A stretch of DNA of 61,627 bases from Natrialba aegyptia DSM 13077. Lineage in GTDB: Archaea > Halobacteriota > Halobacteria > Halobacteriales > Natrialbaceae. The stretch lies in the NCBI RefSeq assembly GCF_000337535.1, contig NZ_AOIP01000040.1:61339-122965 (forward strand), in the 5' to 3' direction. Below, one piece after another: positions 26,140 through 34,960 of the stretch; within the stretch, counting starts at the first letter, position 1; every line of letters begins with the position of its first letter. The position numbers were made by a program, and so were the translations under genes. The notes beneath the pieces are model-generated. The model did not search any database, was not told the origin of the DNA, and worked only from the letters and a program-made list of their open reading frames with translations.

Positions 26140-27008
26140 TCTCGAAGAGGCAGAAATATCACGCGAAAACGCGCGTCACGAGAAGCGGCTGGAGCGACGT
26201 TCCACCTACTCCACAACGTCACCGACCAGACGGTCGAACATTTCAGCGTCACAGACGAGAAAACGCACGACAGTATAGAGTTTGAGACAGGATTGGGGCT
26301 GGAAGGACGATTAGCGATCTTCGATCTCGCCTCCTTCAAGTATCGGCGGTTCGCGCCTTCCTTTAGAAAGCGAGAAAATCTTCGCCATCGTGGACGAACT
26401 CTCCCGCAAGTACATCGGCGTGGAAGTCGAGATTGAACTCGACCGGAGAGAGTATGCGGGACGCAGTCACGAGAAACGGTTCCGCGTCGTCGGCGTTATC
26501 GTTACGGACGCCGATGACTACCATCTGTACATCACGACCCTCTCTCGGGAGGAGTTTCGCCCGGCTAATCTAGCGACGATCTACCGGTGCCGGTGGGGTG
26601 GAGTTGCTGTTCTGGGAGCTCAAAATGCAGTACAAGCTGGATGAGTTCGATACGACAAAGAAGCACATTGTAGAGATTCTGCTGTACGCAGTGTTGTTAT
26701 CTTTGGTCGTGAGTCGTGATTTACTCGGTCTGGTCATAGAACATGCTGATGGTGGGTCGTGTTGCGCCGGAACGCTGGGCAGCAACTTCCGGTTGCACGC
26801 CAAGCTCATCCTCCGCGAACTGAGGGAATATTTCGCCACCGCTAGAGCGACTGATCGAAGACGCTCAGAAGATCCACAAGCAACGACCGATCCTTCAAGA
26901 ACAGCTCGCTACTACCATCCAACCGACTGCTGAGGCTTATCTAAAGACCAATGCTGCAGCCGTGTCGTGTGGAGTTGTGCACCGACCAATTTTATCTTCG
27001 CTCCCGTG
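26140..27008 (+). pseudogene. Decayed IS4-family (ISH8-like) transposase
   Basis: Pieces in different frames follow the order of a haloarchaeal IS4 transposase. They read AGATFHLLHNVTDQTVEHFS, LGLEGRLAIFDLASFKYRRF, then DELSRKYIGVEVEIELDRRE, DADDYHLYITTLSREEF, ATIYRCRW, LLFWELKMQYKLDEFDTTKK and EDAQKIHKQRPILQEQLA. Frame changes are needed near 26,350, 26,600 and 26,850, and a stretch before DELSRK is deleted. The catalytic Glu of the YREK-type motif lies in LLFWELK, but the protein cannot be made. The relic runs almost to the start of the methyltransferase gene. The 5' end is uncertain; 25,903-26,140 shows no other gene. Confidence 0.8.
26989..26996 (+). promoter_or_regulatory. TATA-box-like element for the methyltransferase gene
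   Basis: The sequence attttatc is centred 27-28 bases before the GTG at 27,021 and lies in the tail of the IS4 relic. It favours the 27,021 start. Confidence 0.4.
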
Positions 27009-27020
27009 AAAACCGCCTTC

Positions 27021-27635
27021 GTGAACTTCGAAGACAGAGAGCGAGTTTATGGGCGAGATGAGTATTATTGGGGCACTGAAGCAAACGAGATGGCGGTACA
27101 AACGCTCGAGTTCGCCCCGGAAACGACCGATTCGACAACGGCGATCGATCTCGGTGCCGGCGAAGGACGGGATGCCGTGTTCTTCGCCGAGCAGGGCTGG
27201 GATGTCTGTGCGGTGGACGTTTCCCCGAACGGCCTCCGGAAGGCTCAGCGACTCGCCGACCGGCGGGGCGTGACGGTTCAGCCGATCCAGGCCGATGCGA
27301 ACGACGTTTCGATCTCGGGTCCGGTCGACGTGATCTATTCGGCGGGTGCGATCCAGTATATCGTCCCGGAAAATCGTCCCCAACAGTTCGCTCACCTCAA
27401 ACGGAACACGGCCGAAAACGGAATCCACGCGATGTTCGCGTTCGTCGATCACCCCGACGTGCCGACGCCGCCGGACTGGACCGACAACGAGTTCTTCTAC
27501 GCACCGGGCGAGTTGCTGGAGTACTACGATGGGTGGACCGTCCTCGAGACTGAGCGTCTCATCTTCGACGACGATTCCGGGGCCGAACCCCACCAACACG
27601 CGGCTGAACTCGTGTTTGCACGGAACTCGAACTGA
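27021..27635 (+). CDS. TehB-like SAM-dependent methyltransferase
   Basis: The protein has about 204 residues and a class I methyltransferase fold. Motif I is AIDLGAGEGRDAVFFAEQG, the acidic end of strand 2 is VCAVDVSPNGLRKA, and motif post-I is DVIYSAGAIQYI. The YYWGTEANEMA start matches the N-terminus of TehB/tellurite-resistance-type methyltransferases. Substrate unknown; relatives methylate tellurite or small thiols. Both candidate starts are GTG (27,006 or 27,021); the later one is preferred for its distance to a TATA-like element. It lies immediately after the IS4 relic, so its original promoter may have been lost or replaced. Confidence 0.82.
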   Translation: MNFEDRERVYGRDEYYWGTEANEMAVQTLEFAPETTDSTTAIDLGAGEGRDAVFFAEQGWDVCAVDVSPNGLRKAQRLADRRGVTVQPIQADANDVSISGPVDVIYSAGAIQYIVPENRPQQFAHLKRNTAENGIHAMFAFVDHPDVPTPPDWTDNEFFYAPGELLEYYDGWTVLETERLIFDDDSGAEPHQHAAELVFARNSN

Positions 27636-27748
27636 CCGGCCCTGTTGAACCCCTTGGGGAGTTACAAGTTAGACCAGTCGGTTAACCGAATACAGTCCCG
27701 GCCGGCAGATTCGTTATCTACGTCTGATGAAGGGAGTAATTCTGCTTC

Positions 27749-28954
27749 CTATCCGTCTATCAGCGCGTACAAATCTCCAGTAGCTGTAGCGATATACGCA
27801 ACCCCGTCAAGAACGATCGGTTCGTGCGTGATACCGGATCGTGTATAGTCTCCGAAGTCGACGTTGCGAGTCTCGAACTGCCAGCGTTTCGTTCCATCCG
27901 CAACGTCAAATGCGAATACGTTCCCGCCGATGCTTCGTGGCGACTCTCCAACGTAGACTGTGTCGCCGGCGATGATCGGCGCACCGAGTTTGTACGCATC
28001 GGTCGTTTGTCGCCACTCGATCCGGCCAGTAGCAGCGTCGAGAGCAACAACCGTTCCTGCAGTGGTTCCGACAACAGTTCCGTCGGTAGCGGCGATCGCT
28101 TCGTCAATTTGATCGTCTTTCTCGCTGGCTTGTTCCCAGTCTACTGCGCCGTCTGCAGTATTCACGGCACGAATTGATCCGTCCATGGATCCGAGAAAGA
28201 GGTGGTCGTTCACGACGGCCGGAATCGATCGCCAACAGTCAACATTTTGGGATGCTCGCCAGCGTTCCTCACCGGTTTCGGCGGCGACTGCATAGAGCGT
28301 ATTCGTCGTATCAACGACGTATATAACCCCGTCGTCGACCGCCGGTGTTGTTTCAATCCGACCAGCCGTGTCGAACTGCCATCGTTCAGTCCCAGTACTC
28401 GCGTCGACAGCGTACAGGGTTGCATCGGTCGCTGGTACGTAGACCGTTTCGGTTGTGATAGTCGGAATTGTTTGGATCGCCCCACGACCATCCGATTGAG
28501 GTTCCCACTGCCACTGTTCAACGCCAGTTTCAGCATCGCAGGCTATGAGTCCGTTTCCGATGACGTATATGGTCTCCTCGACAACAGTAGGGTTGCCGCT
28601 TAGATCGCTGCCGGTCTCGCCGATCCGTTCCCCAGTGTGGGCGTTTACGACTCCATCCCCGGCGTGGATCCGACCATTACTGCTAACGACCTGCCAGTCT
28701 GCTTCGGTACAGGCGCTGTACCGCCACGCTGTCTCGATGCTCGCCTTCGGACCGGTGGCATTCGGATTGTAGCCGGTGTTCGCCGTATCGTACCGGAACA
28801 TCGGCCACGACGCGTTTTGATCGAGCGAAACGTCCGCTGTATGCGCTGATCGGCCGTCTGAACACGCCGATTCCGAACCGAGTTCAGCGAGACAGCCGGC
28901 CAGCGATAGTACCCCGGTACTGGCGAGAACGTGTCGTCGCGAGTGGAGGGTCAT
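27749..28954 (-). CDS. Exported PQQ-like beta-propeller lipoprotein
   Basis: The 401-residue precursor starts MTLHSRRHVLASTGVLSLAG followed by Cys-21, so it has a twin-arginine signal and lipobox and is a lipid-anchored protein on the outer face of the membrane. From residue 45 on, repeats of about 40 residues follow the BamB/PQQ pattern, with DAETGVEQWQW, DASTGTERWQF, AAETGEERWRA, NTADGAVDWEQ, DAATGRIEWRQ and DVADGTKRWQF. Six to eight blades form a propeller. Relatives act as scaffolds, and PQQ binding is not implied. The ATG at 28,954 is chosen over one at 28,966 because the signal begins there. It stands alone. Confidence 0.9.
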   Translation of the reverse strand: MTLHSRRHVLASTGVLSLAGCLAELGSESACSDGRSAHTADVSLDQNASWPMFRYDTANTGYNPNATGPKASIETAWRYSACTEADWQVVSSNGRIHAGDGVVNAHTGERIGETGSDLSGNPTVVEETIYVIGNGLIACDAETGVEQWQWEPQSDGRGAIQTIPTITTETVYVPATDATLYAVDASTGTERWQFDTAGRIETTPAVDDGVIYVVDTTNTLYAVAAETGEERWRASQNVDCWRSIPAVVNDHLFLGSMDGSIRAVNTADGAVDWEQASEKDDQIDEAIAATDGTVVGTTAGTVVALDAATGRIEWRQTTDAYKLGAPIIAGDTVYVGESPRSIGGNVFAFDVADGTKRWQFETRNVDFGDYTRSGITHEPIVLDGVAYIATATGDLYALIDG

Positions 28955-29138
28955 ATATCCACACAATCACGTCAAACAATAATCAGTCCCATGTCGTTCG
29001 GCGTTACTATCCGATACTGACCAGTATTCTATTCGAAATACCGATGCCTGCCACAGGTTCAGAGCGAATATGGACGCGCTGCTCACGCTACAAAAACGAG
29101 GGGCGGGTCTCGGGGGGTTGACCCGAGCAGTTCACGCG

Positions 29139-29924
29139 CTAGATGTCCCGTCGCTGGAACAGTATCTGGCCGATGAGCAGTAACACGACAAAGGCCGCGA
29201 GCAACACGCCGGTATCAAGCAGTTCGTACGACCCATCGATGAGGATCGGCGTCGGATCGTAGTAATACGTCGGGCTTATATACTGAATCCACTCGAACTC
29301 GCTCGCCCCGCCGACGACCGATTCGACGAGGAAGAGCACGAATATGAGTCCGATGGCGGCCCGCTCTGCGATCGCCGCCCGATCGACGAGGACCGAGAGG
29401 ACGACGCCGATCGCGATACAGACGAGTAGATACGGGATCGATAGTGCGTGAGCCAACACGAGGTACATCGGGTCGATCGACTCGCCGATCGCCTGCACCA
29501 GCACGTAGATGACGACTCCAACGACGACGTTGAGCGTGACGAGCGGGAGCAGCAACGAGAGCGTCTTCTCGACGAGCAGCCGCGATCGAGATACCGGAAA
29601 CGAGAGCAACAGGTCCATGCGCTCGTGTTCGATATCACCCGCGATGAGCCCTCCTGCCGCGTACGCGAAGTACAGTCCTAGCCCGAGCAACCACACGAAG
29701 TTGTATATTTGCGTCCCGAGGAAGCCGCCGATCGTCGCTAGGGACTCGATTCCAAACGCCTCGATCATCGCCGGCGGCATCGACTCGAACACCGCCTCGT
29801 AATCGACGCCCTCCAGGATGGTGAAATACCAGACGATAAAGGCAGCATAGAGGCTGATCGCGATCGTGAGGATCGCCGTTCCTCGCACCCGCCGATTCGC
29901 CTCGTACCGAGTGGTTTCAAACAT
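29139..29924 (-). CDS. ABC transporter permease (ABC-2 type)
   Basis: This 261-residue protein has six hydrophobic segments and an ABC-2 layout. The cytoplasmic loop AGDIEHERMDLLLSFPVSRSRLLVEK is the conserved coupling element. The ATG at 29,924 is used; it overlaps the upstream ATPase gene by 8 bases, so the two are made together as one exporter. Substrate unknown. The TetR regulator across the divergent promoter may respond to the exported compound, as in many drug-efflux systems. Confidence 0.9.
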   Translation of the reverse strand: MFETTRYEANRRVRGTAILTIAISLYAAFIVWYFTILEGVDYEAVFESMPPAMIEAFGIESLATIGGFLGTQIYNFVWLLGLGLYFAYAAGGLIAGDIEHERMDLLLSFPVSRSRLLVEKTLSLLLPLVTLNVVVGVVIYVLVQAIGESIDPMYLVLAHALSIPYLLVCIAIGVVLSVLVDRAAIAERAAIGLIFVLFLVESVVGGASEFEWIQYISPTYYYDPTPILIDGSYELLDTGVLLAAFVVLLLIGQILFQRRDI

Positions 29925-30834
29925 TGGATTCCACCTCTTGGTTGGCCCGTGTCGATTCATCGTCGCCGTAGTAGTGCATGAACACGTCCTCGAGCGGCGG
30001 TTCACTGATCTCGATTTCGCGGATATCGTGGGATGCGAGTTCACGAAGGAGTGTGTTGTACTCACCAGTGTAGATGAACTGCACGCCGTCGGCGAACGAG
30101 TTCACGTCGACGACGCCGTCGAGAGCCGGTAGCGACGACTCGAGGTCGTCGGTCGTCTCGACCTGGACCCGCTTGCCGCCCTGGTCGAGTAGCGTCTCGA
30201 TATCCTCCAGTCCGACGAGTTCGCCGTCGCGGAGGATGCCGACGCGATCGCAGACGCGTCGCACTTCGCTCAGGACGTGCGACGAGAAGAAAATCGTCGT
30301 CCCGCGCTCGCGTTCGCCGCGAATGAACTCGTTGAACTCTTCTTGTTTGAGGGGGTCGAGCCCGGCGGTCGGCTCGTCCATGATCACGAGTTCGGGATCG
30401 TGCATGAACGCCTGGACGATGCCGAGCATTCGCTCGTTTCCGGTCGAGTACTCTCGAATCGGACGCTCGACGGGCGGCGTGAATATCTCGAGGAGTTCCT
30501 CGCGGCGACGATCGCCTTTGACCGACGCGTGGTAGTCGAGGACCTGCTCGCCGGTCACCTCCTCGTTGAATCCCAGCTGTGCCGGGAGGTACCCGATTCG
30601 TCGTTTTGCGTCGATGAACTCGCCGTCATCGCGAACGTCTGCGCCGAGTACCGTCGCGGTTCCGTCGGTCGGCGCGAGCAAGCCCAGAAGCGTTCGAATC
30701 GTCGTCGTCTTTCCCGCCCCGTTTGGCCCGAGAAAGCCGAATATCTCCCCCTGTTCGACGCTGAACGAGACGGAGTCGACGCCGAGAACGCTTCCGTAAT
30801 CCTTCGTCAGGTCCGTCACTTCAATCGTCGCCAT
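29917..30834 (-). CDS. ABC transporter ATP-binding protein
   Basis: This 305-residue ATPase contains Walker A GPNGAGKTTTIRT, a signature-like YSTGNERMLGIVQAF, Walker B LVIMDEPTAGLDP and switch His in SSHVLSEV. The signature loop reads STGNE rather than the usual LSGGQ, seen also in some exporter ATPases of this subgroup. It pairs with the overlapping permease. A TATA-like sequence (tatttagttat on the minus strand) lies about 27 bases before its ATG and falls inside the first copy of the operator-like repeat at 30,852-30,876, so repression by the neighbouring TetR protein is likely. Confidence 0.93.
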   Translation of the reverse strand: MATIEVTDLTKDYGSVLGVDSVSFSVEQGEIFGFLGPNGAGKTTTIRTLLGLLAPTDGTATVLGADVRDDGEFIDAKRRIGYLPAQLGFNEEVTGEQVLDYHASVKGDRRREELLEIFTPPVERPIREYSTGNERMLGIVQAFMHDPELVIMDEPTAGLDPLKQEEFNEFIRGERERGTTIFFSSHVLSEVRRVCDRVGILRDGELVGLEDIETLLDQGGKRVQVETTDDLESSLPALDGVVDVNSFADGVQFIYTGEYNTLLRELASHDIREIEISEPPLEDVFMHYYGDDESTRANQEVESNV

Positions 30835-30851
30835 ACGTGTTCAAAAGGCCT

Positions 30852-30906
30852 ATAACTAAATACCGTTTTCGGTTATAGAGTAATAACTGAAAACCGATTT
30901 GGTTAT
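30852..30906. promoter_or_regulatory. Paired operator-like inverted repeats between the ABC operon and the TetR gene
   Basis: Two similar sites, 30,852-30,876 and 30,883-30,906, each begin with ATAAC and end with GTTAT. Reading each towards its own gene, they share ATAAC-GAAAAC-ATTT-GTTAT. Each site overlaps the position expected for the TATA box of the gene it faces, about 27 bases before the ATGs at 30,834 (minus) and 30,932 (plus). This is the expected layout for a regulator that represses both its own gene and the exporter. Confidence 0.6.
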
Positions 30907-30931
30907 GAGTTTGTAGAGCGGTTGTATAGAC

Positions 30932-31570
30932 ATGCGTACATTCAGTGACGAAGAGCGAGAGCAAATACGGGAACAGCTCATCCAGACCGGACAGGAACTG
31001 GTGCTTACGTACGGCCCGACGAAAACGACCGTCAAAGATATCACTGACCCGGTCGGAATCGCCAAACCGACCTTCTACCAGTTCTTCGACGCCAAAGCGG
31101 ACCTCTATCTCGTCATCCTCGAGCGAGAGAGTCGGACGTTTCTCGAAAACGTGCGCGATGCTCTGGACGGGGTCGAGGACCCGCAGGAGGGGCTCGAACG
31201 ACTGTTCTGGTGTTACGTCGAGTTCGGCGAGGAAAACCCGTTTATCCAGCAACTAGTCATCGAAGGGAACTACCAGGATATCATCGGCGACGGCTCGTGG
31301 GACACGCTCGACGAGATTCAACGGGAGATGTGGTCGGAGTTAATCCCGCTGATCGAAGACCTCCAAGAACGGTGTGACGGCCCGCTTACCGAGATGGATC
31401 TGCTCACGATCTCCGGGCTCATGTCCGCCTCGCTCGGCTGGTTGATGGTTCACAAAGCGGAGTACGAGCAGTACGAGGCTGAACTCGAAATGATAGACGA
31501 GGGCTATTACGACCACATTCAGGAGACGATGATTTCCGTTCTGGCAAACGGGCTTACATCTCCTGCGTAG
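30932..31570 (+). CDS. TetR/AcrR-family transcriptional regulator
   Basis: The 212-residue protein has the TetR N-terminal helix-turn-helix at residues 25-65: GQELVLTYGPTKTTVKDITD, then VGIAKPTFYQFFDAKADLYL, the recognition helix and following tyrosine-phenylalanine motif. The rest is an alpha-helical ligand and dimer domain, acidic as usual in haloarchaea. It is transcribed away from the ABC exporter operon; the intergenic repeats suggest it controls both. Bacteria use the same arrangement for drug export. The ligand cannot be predicted. Confidence 0.9.
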   Translation: MRTFSDEEREQIREQLIQTGQELVLTYGPTKTTVKDITDPVGIAKPTFYQFFDAKADLYLVILERESRTFLENVRDALDGVEDPQEGLERLFWCYVEFGEENPFIQQLVIEGNYQDIIGDGSWDTLDEIQREMWSELIPLIEDLQERCDGPLTEMDLLTISGLMSASLGWLMVHKAEYEQYEAELEMIDEGYYDHIQETMISVLANGLTSPA

Positions 31571-31580
31571 CGATCGGCCT

Positions 31581-32549
31581 TCAATTTCGATCGAGCACTC
31601 GCCTGATTCCCGCTTCGATTCGATCCGCGTCGGGGAGGTACGCATCCTCGCGGGCGAACAGCGGGACGGGGACGTCGTAGCCGGTGATTCGTTCGACCGG
31701 TGTTTCGAGATAGTAAAACGCGTCCTCGGTGATGCGCGCGATGATCTCGCCGGCCATTCCGGACGTTCGCGGGGCTTCGTGGACGACGACGCAGCGGCCG
31801 GTCTTTCGAACTGACTCGACGATCGTTTCGGTGTCCAGCGGGGAGATCGTCCGCGGATCGATCACTTCGATATCGGCGTCGAGTTCAGCGGTGGCCTCGA
31901 GTGTTTCGCGAAGCATCGACCCCCAGGCGACGACGGTGAGATCCTCGCCGGAGTCGACGATCCGCGCCTCGCCCAGCGGGAGTTCGTGATCGGCCGGCAC
32001 TTCCTCGCGGAACGACCGGTACAGTCGCGTCGGCTCCAGGAAGACGACTGGATCGGGGGAGCGAACGCTGGCGGTGAGTAAGCCAGCGGTTTCGGCCGGC
32101 GAGGCGGGCACGACGACCGTGAGGCCGGGAACGTGCGCGAATCCGGCTTCGAAGCTCTCGGAGTGCAGTTCCAAAGCGTGGATGCCGCCACCGTAGGGCG
32201 TCCGAATCGTCATCGGACAGGTGACCGTACCCCGCGTTCGGCTTCGGATTCGGGCGACGTGTTGGGCGAGCTGGTGAAACCCCTGATAGAGAAAACTTTG
32301 GAACTGAATTTCGGCGACCGGCCGGAGTCCCGTGGCGGCGAGTCCGACGCCGACGCCGACGATGCCCGCCTCCGCGACGGGCGAGTCGAAGACGCGGTCC
32401 GGGTACGCGTCCAGCAGTCCCTCGGTCGCTCGGAAGACGCCGCCGGCGCGACCGACGTCCTCCCCGTAGACGACGACGCTGTCGTCGCGTTCGAGTTCGG
32501 CGCGGAGGGTTTCGCGGACGGCTTCGACCATCCGGAGTCGATCAGCCAT
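31581..32549 (-). CDS. 2-oxoacid dehydrogenase E1 component, beta subunit
   Basis: The 322-residue protein shows the E1-beta pattern of pyruvate, acetoin or branched-chain 2-oxoacid dehydrogenases. VVVYGEDVGRAGGVFRATEG is the thiamine-diphosphate interface region. EAGIVGVGVGLAATGLRPVAEIQF, RTPYGGGIHALELHSESFEA and VIDPRTISPLDTETI are further family blocks. It forms a heterotetramer with the E1-alpha subunit encoded just upstream, whose stop overlaps this start by 8 bases. No E2 or E3 gene follows, so the partner subunits must be elsewhere. The substrate is therefore open. Haloarchaea have several such complexes of unproven specificity. Confidence 0.9.
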   Translation of the reverse strand: MADRLRMVEAVRETLRAELERDDSVVVYGEDVGRAGGVFRATEGLLDAYPDRVFDSPVAEAGIVGVGVGLAATGLRPVAEIQFQSFLYQGFHQLAQHVARIRSRTRGTVTCPMTIRTPYGGGIHALELHSESFEAGFAHVPGLTVVVPASPAETAGLLTASVRSPDPVVFLEPTRLYRSFREEVPADHELPLGEARIVDSGEDLTVVAWGSMLRETLEATAELDADIEVIDPRTISPLDTETIVESVRKTGRCVVVHEAPRTSGMAGEIIARITEDAFYYLETPVERITGYDVPVPLFAREDAYLPDADRIEAGIRRVLDRN

Positions 32550-33621
32550 CGCGATCACCCTTCCTCTCGAACGCCGCGGCCTGTCGCTCGAGTTCGGGCG
32601 GTTGTTCGGCGTAGACGTGACGGAACATGTCCGCGGGATCGAGTTCGTCGCGGGCCGCGTTCACCCGGTCGATCGCATCGGCGATTTCCGATTCCACCCG
32701 TTCGTCTATCGTCGCCTTGGTCTCCTCGTCTAGCAGGCCCCGGTTCTCTAAGTACACCTGAAAGCGCACGATCGGGTCACGCGCCTCCCACTCGTCCTCC
32801 TCGGCAGCCTCGCGGTAGACAGATGGATCGTCGGAAGTCGTGTGCATCGACCGGCGGTAGGTCAGCGCCTCGACGAGGGTCGGGTCGCCGTCTCGCGCCC
32901 GCTCGATCGCCTCGGAGACGACGCGATAGACGCCCAGGACGTCGTTGCCGTCGACTCGAACGCCGTCGATACCCGCCGCGATCGCCTTCTGTGCGAGCGT
33001 CTCCGCCGCGGTCTGATCCTCGAGTCTGGTCGAGATCGCGTACCGGTTGTTCTGACAGAGAAAGACCGTCTGGGCGTCGTACACGCCGGCGAAGTTGAGC
33101 GCCTCGTAGACGTCTCCCTCGCTGGTCGCGCCGTCGCCGAAGTACGTGAGTGCGACGTTCGGGCTTTCCTGGATCGCCTCGCCCCAGCCGACGCCGGCGG
33201 CGTGAAGCGGCTGGGTTCCGACGGGAATCGCCGGCGGAAGCGCGTGCTCGTCGACTGGAATCTCGGCTCCTTCTTCCATCCCCATCGCGTACTCGAGGAT
33301 CTGCTGCGGTGGCGTTTCACGAACCATGAGCGCCGATTGCTCGCGAAACGAGGGGACGATCCAGTCGTCTTCGTCCATCGCGAACGCGCTGCCAACCTGC
33401 GCCGCTTCCTGGCCGATCGCGGGGGCGTACGTCCCGAGTTCACCGCGGCGTTGCAACGAAATCGCGCGCTCGTCGAGTCGGCGGGCGCGTTTCATCGCTT
33501 CGTAACAGTCGAGCAGTTCGTCGTCGGACAGCGATGGAGCCAGGTCCTCGTCGACCGTCCCGTCCTCGGCGAGCACCTGTACGGACCGGATCGTAAACTG
33601 TGCGATGTCCTCGCGTGGCAT
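32542..33621 (-). CDS. 2-oxoacid dehydrogenase E1 component, alpha subunit
   Basis: The 359-residue protein contains the thiamine-diphosphate motif GDGATSEGDVYEALNFAGVY, with NNRYAISTR completing the binding loop. YAPAIGQEAAQVGSAFAM and PSFREQSALMVR match the family. RRSMHTTSDDPSVYR is the phosphorylation-loop region of E1-alpha, containing the His-Thr-Thr-Ser-Asp-Asp motif typical of branched-chain or acetoin types. Decarboxylation of a 2-oxoacid is its expected role. It is the first gene of a two-gene minus-strand operon. No lipoyl E2 is seen. Confidence 0.92.
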   Translation of the reverse strand: MPREDIAQFTIRSVQVLAEDGTVDEDLAPSLSDDELLDCYEAMKRARRLDERAISLQRRGELGTYAPAIGQEAAQVGSAFAMDEDDWIVPSFREQSALMVRETPPQQILEYAMGMEEGAEIPVDEHALPPAIPVGTQPLHAAGVGWGEAIQESPNVALTYFGDGATSEGDVYEALNFAGVYDAQTVFLCQNNRYAISTRLEDQTAAETLAQKAIAAGIDGVRVDGNDVLGVYRVVSEAIERARDGDPTLVEALTYRRSMHTTSDDPSVYREAAEEDEWEARDPIVRFQVYLENRGLLDEETKATIDERVESEIADAIDRVNAARDELDPADMFRHVYAEQPPELERQAAAFERKGDRDG

Positions 33622-33759
33622 AGTCCGGATACGCCGCCGAGCGAGTTAATGCGACCCCCGGTGCACGACGGCCCCGTCGTTCTATCAACAATGACCATCA
33701 CTGTTGGCAATACAGTCCGCTGTCCCGACATTGAATAGCGGGGATGGGGTACGGCGGAT

Positions 33760-34209
33760 ATGAACGACTCACTCAGTCCCTCTCCAGAAGCGTACGAACA
33801 ACCGGTCTACGCCGTCTTTCGCGTCCTCGTCGGACTCCTCTTTTTCCAGCACGGTGCACAGAAACTGCTCGGGCTGTTCGGCGGCGTCGACGGCAGCGGC
33901 GCGACCGCCTCGCTAACCAGCATGTACGGTGTCGCCGGCGTCGTCGAACTGCTCGGCGGCCTGCTCATCGCCTTCGGTGTCCTCACTCGAGTCGTCGCCG
34001 TCGTGACGGCCGGACAGATGGCCGTCGCTCAGGTCCTCGAACACCTCCCGGAAGGGGTCGTTCCCATCCAGAACGGCGGCGAACTCGGCTTGCTTTACAT
34101 CGCAGCGTTTCTCGCCCTCATCGCGTACGGCAGCGGGCGGTACAGCCTCGACGCCCTCCTGTTCGACCGCGACTCCGCGACCGAGAGCCGGGCGTCGGTT
34201 AGCTCATAA
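33760..34209 (+). CDS. DoxX-family membrane protein
   Basis: This 149-residue protein has four hydrophobic segments and the DoxX pattern. The start RVLVGLLFFQHGAQKLLGLFGG is the first conserved helix with its His-Gly and Lys. ASLTSMYGVAGVVELLGGLLIAFG and a GELGLLYIAAFLALIAYGSGRYSLD end complete the fold. DoxX relatives are linked to quinone-dependent thiosulfate oxidation or to oxidative stress membrane complexes, but most have no assigned activity. It is convergent with the urease operon; its stop overlaps the ureF stop by 11 bases. Confidence 0.88.
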   Translation: MNDSLSPSPEAYEQPVYAVFRVLVGLLFFQHGAQKLLGLFGGVDGSGATASLTSMYGVAGVVELLGGLLIAFGVLTRVVAVVTAGQMAVAQVLEHLPEGVVPIQNGGELGLLYIAAFLALIAYGSGRYSLDALLFDRDSATESRASVSS

Positions 34210-34960
34210 ACAGCCGTCTGCCGGCCCGTTCGTGGCGCATACCCATGATCTCGGCCATCGGTGCGAACGCGGCCATCGTCGTCACGTCGTCGTCGACGTG
34301 GTGCTCGCAAACGTCGGTAATCACCGGTTCTAGCGATTCGAGCACCGACTGTATCTCGGTGTGACTGAACCGACCGAGTCGCTGTGCCGCCCCGAGCAGT
34401 CCCGTAACAAACGAATATGCGTGCGCGAGGCAGGCCGACAGTTGCGGGAGACCGCGGGCCGCGGCGACGACGCCGAAGACGATCGGATAGTGCCCCGGCG
34501 TCGCGTCGCTGTGGATTGCGTCGGCGAACGGAGCCACGAGTTCGCCGCCGTCGGCGACCGACGACCCCGTTCCGGCTGACGGATCCTCGCGCCCATCTGC
34601 AGCTGAACTAGTCGCGGTCGCCGGCCCGAGGAGTTCACAGAGCTTCGCCCCTGCCTTCGTCGAACTCTCGCGGAACTCGCGCGGCATCGTCACCGCGTGC
34701 AGACGCTCGTCGACCGCGAACAGCCGCTCGATATCGCCCGCAGCAGCTCCAGCGTGGGCGTTCGCCAGCGCGACGGTTTCGCAGGGTCCGACCACGCGCC
34801 GAAGGTAAGCCGCGAGCAACGCTTGGAGGTCCTCGCCGTCTTCGAGCCGATCCTCGTTGAGATACTGCTCTACCCCGTAGGAGGCCGTGTACCCGCCGAC
34901 CGGAAGAAACGAGTCCGAGAGCCGGAGTGCAGTCAAAAACGAACTGGAGTCTGATGTCAT
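34199..34960 (-). CDS. ureF: Urease accessory protein UreF
   Basis: This 253-residue helical protein is the last gene of the urease operon. Family blocks are LRLSDSFLPVGGYTASYGVEQYL at the start, AYLRRVVGPCETVALANAH, SHPIVFGVVAAARGL-like sequence (YPIVFGVVAAARGLPQLSA) and a C-terminal APMAEIMGMRHERAGRRLF. UreF acts as a GTPase-activating or checkpoint partner in the UreD-UreF-UreG nickel-insertion complex. A Ser/Ala/Gly-rich loop (about residues 118-142) is longer than in bacterial proteins. The start overlaps the ureE stop by four bases. The stop overlaps the convergent doxX stop. Confidence 0.93.
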   Translation of the reverse strand: MTSDSSSFLTALRLSDSFLPVGGYTASYGVEQYLNEDRLEDGEDLQALLAAYLRRVVGPCETVALANAHAGAAAGDIERLFAVDERLHAVTMPREFRESSTKAGAKLCELLGPATATSSAADGREDPSAGTGSSVADGGELVAPFADAIHSDATPGHYPIVFGVVAAARGLPQLSACLAHAYSFVTGLLGAAQRLGRFSHTEIQSVLESLEPVITDVCEHHVDDDVTTMAAFAPMAEIMGMRHERAGRRLFMS

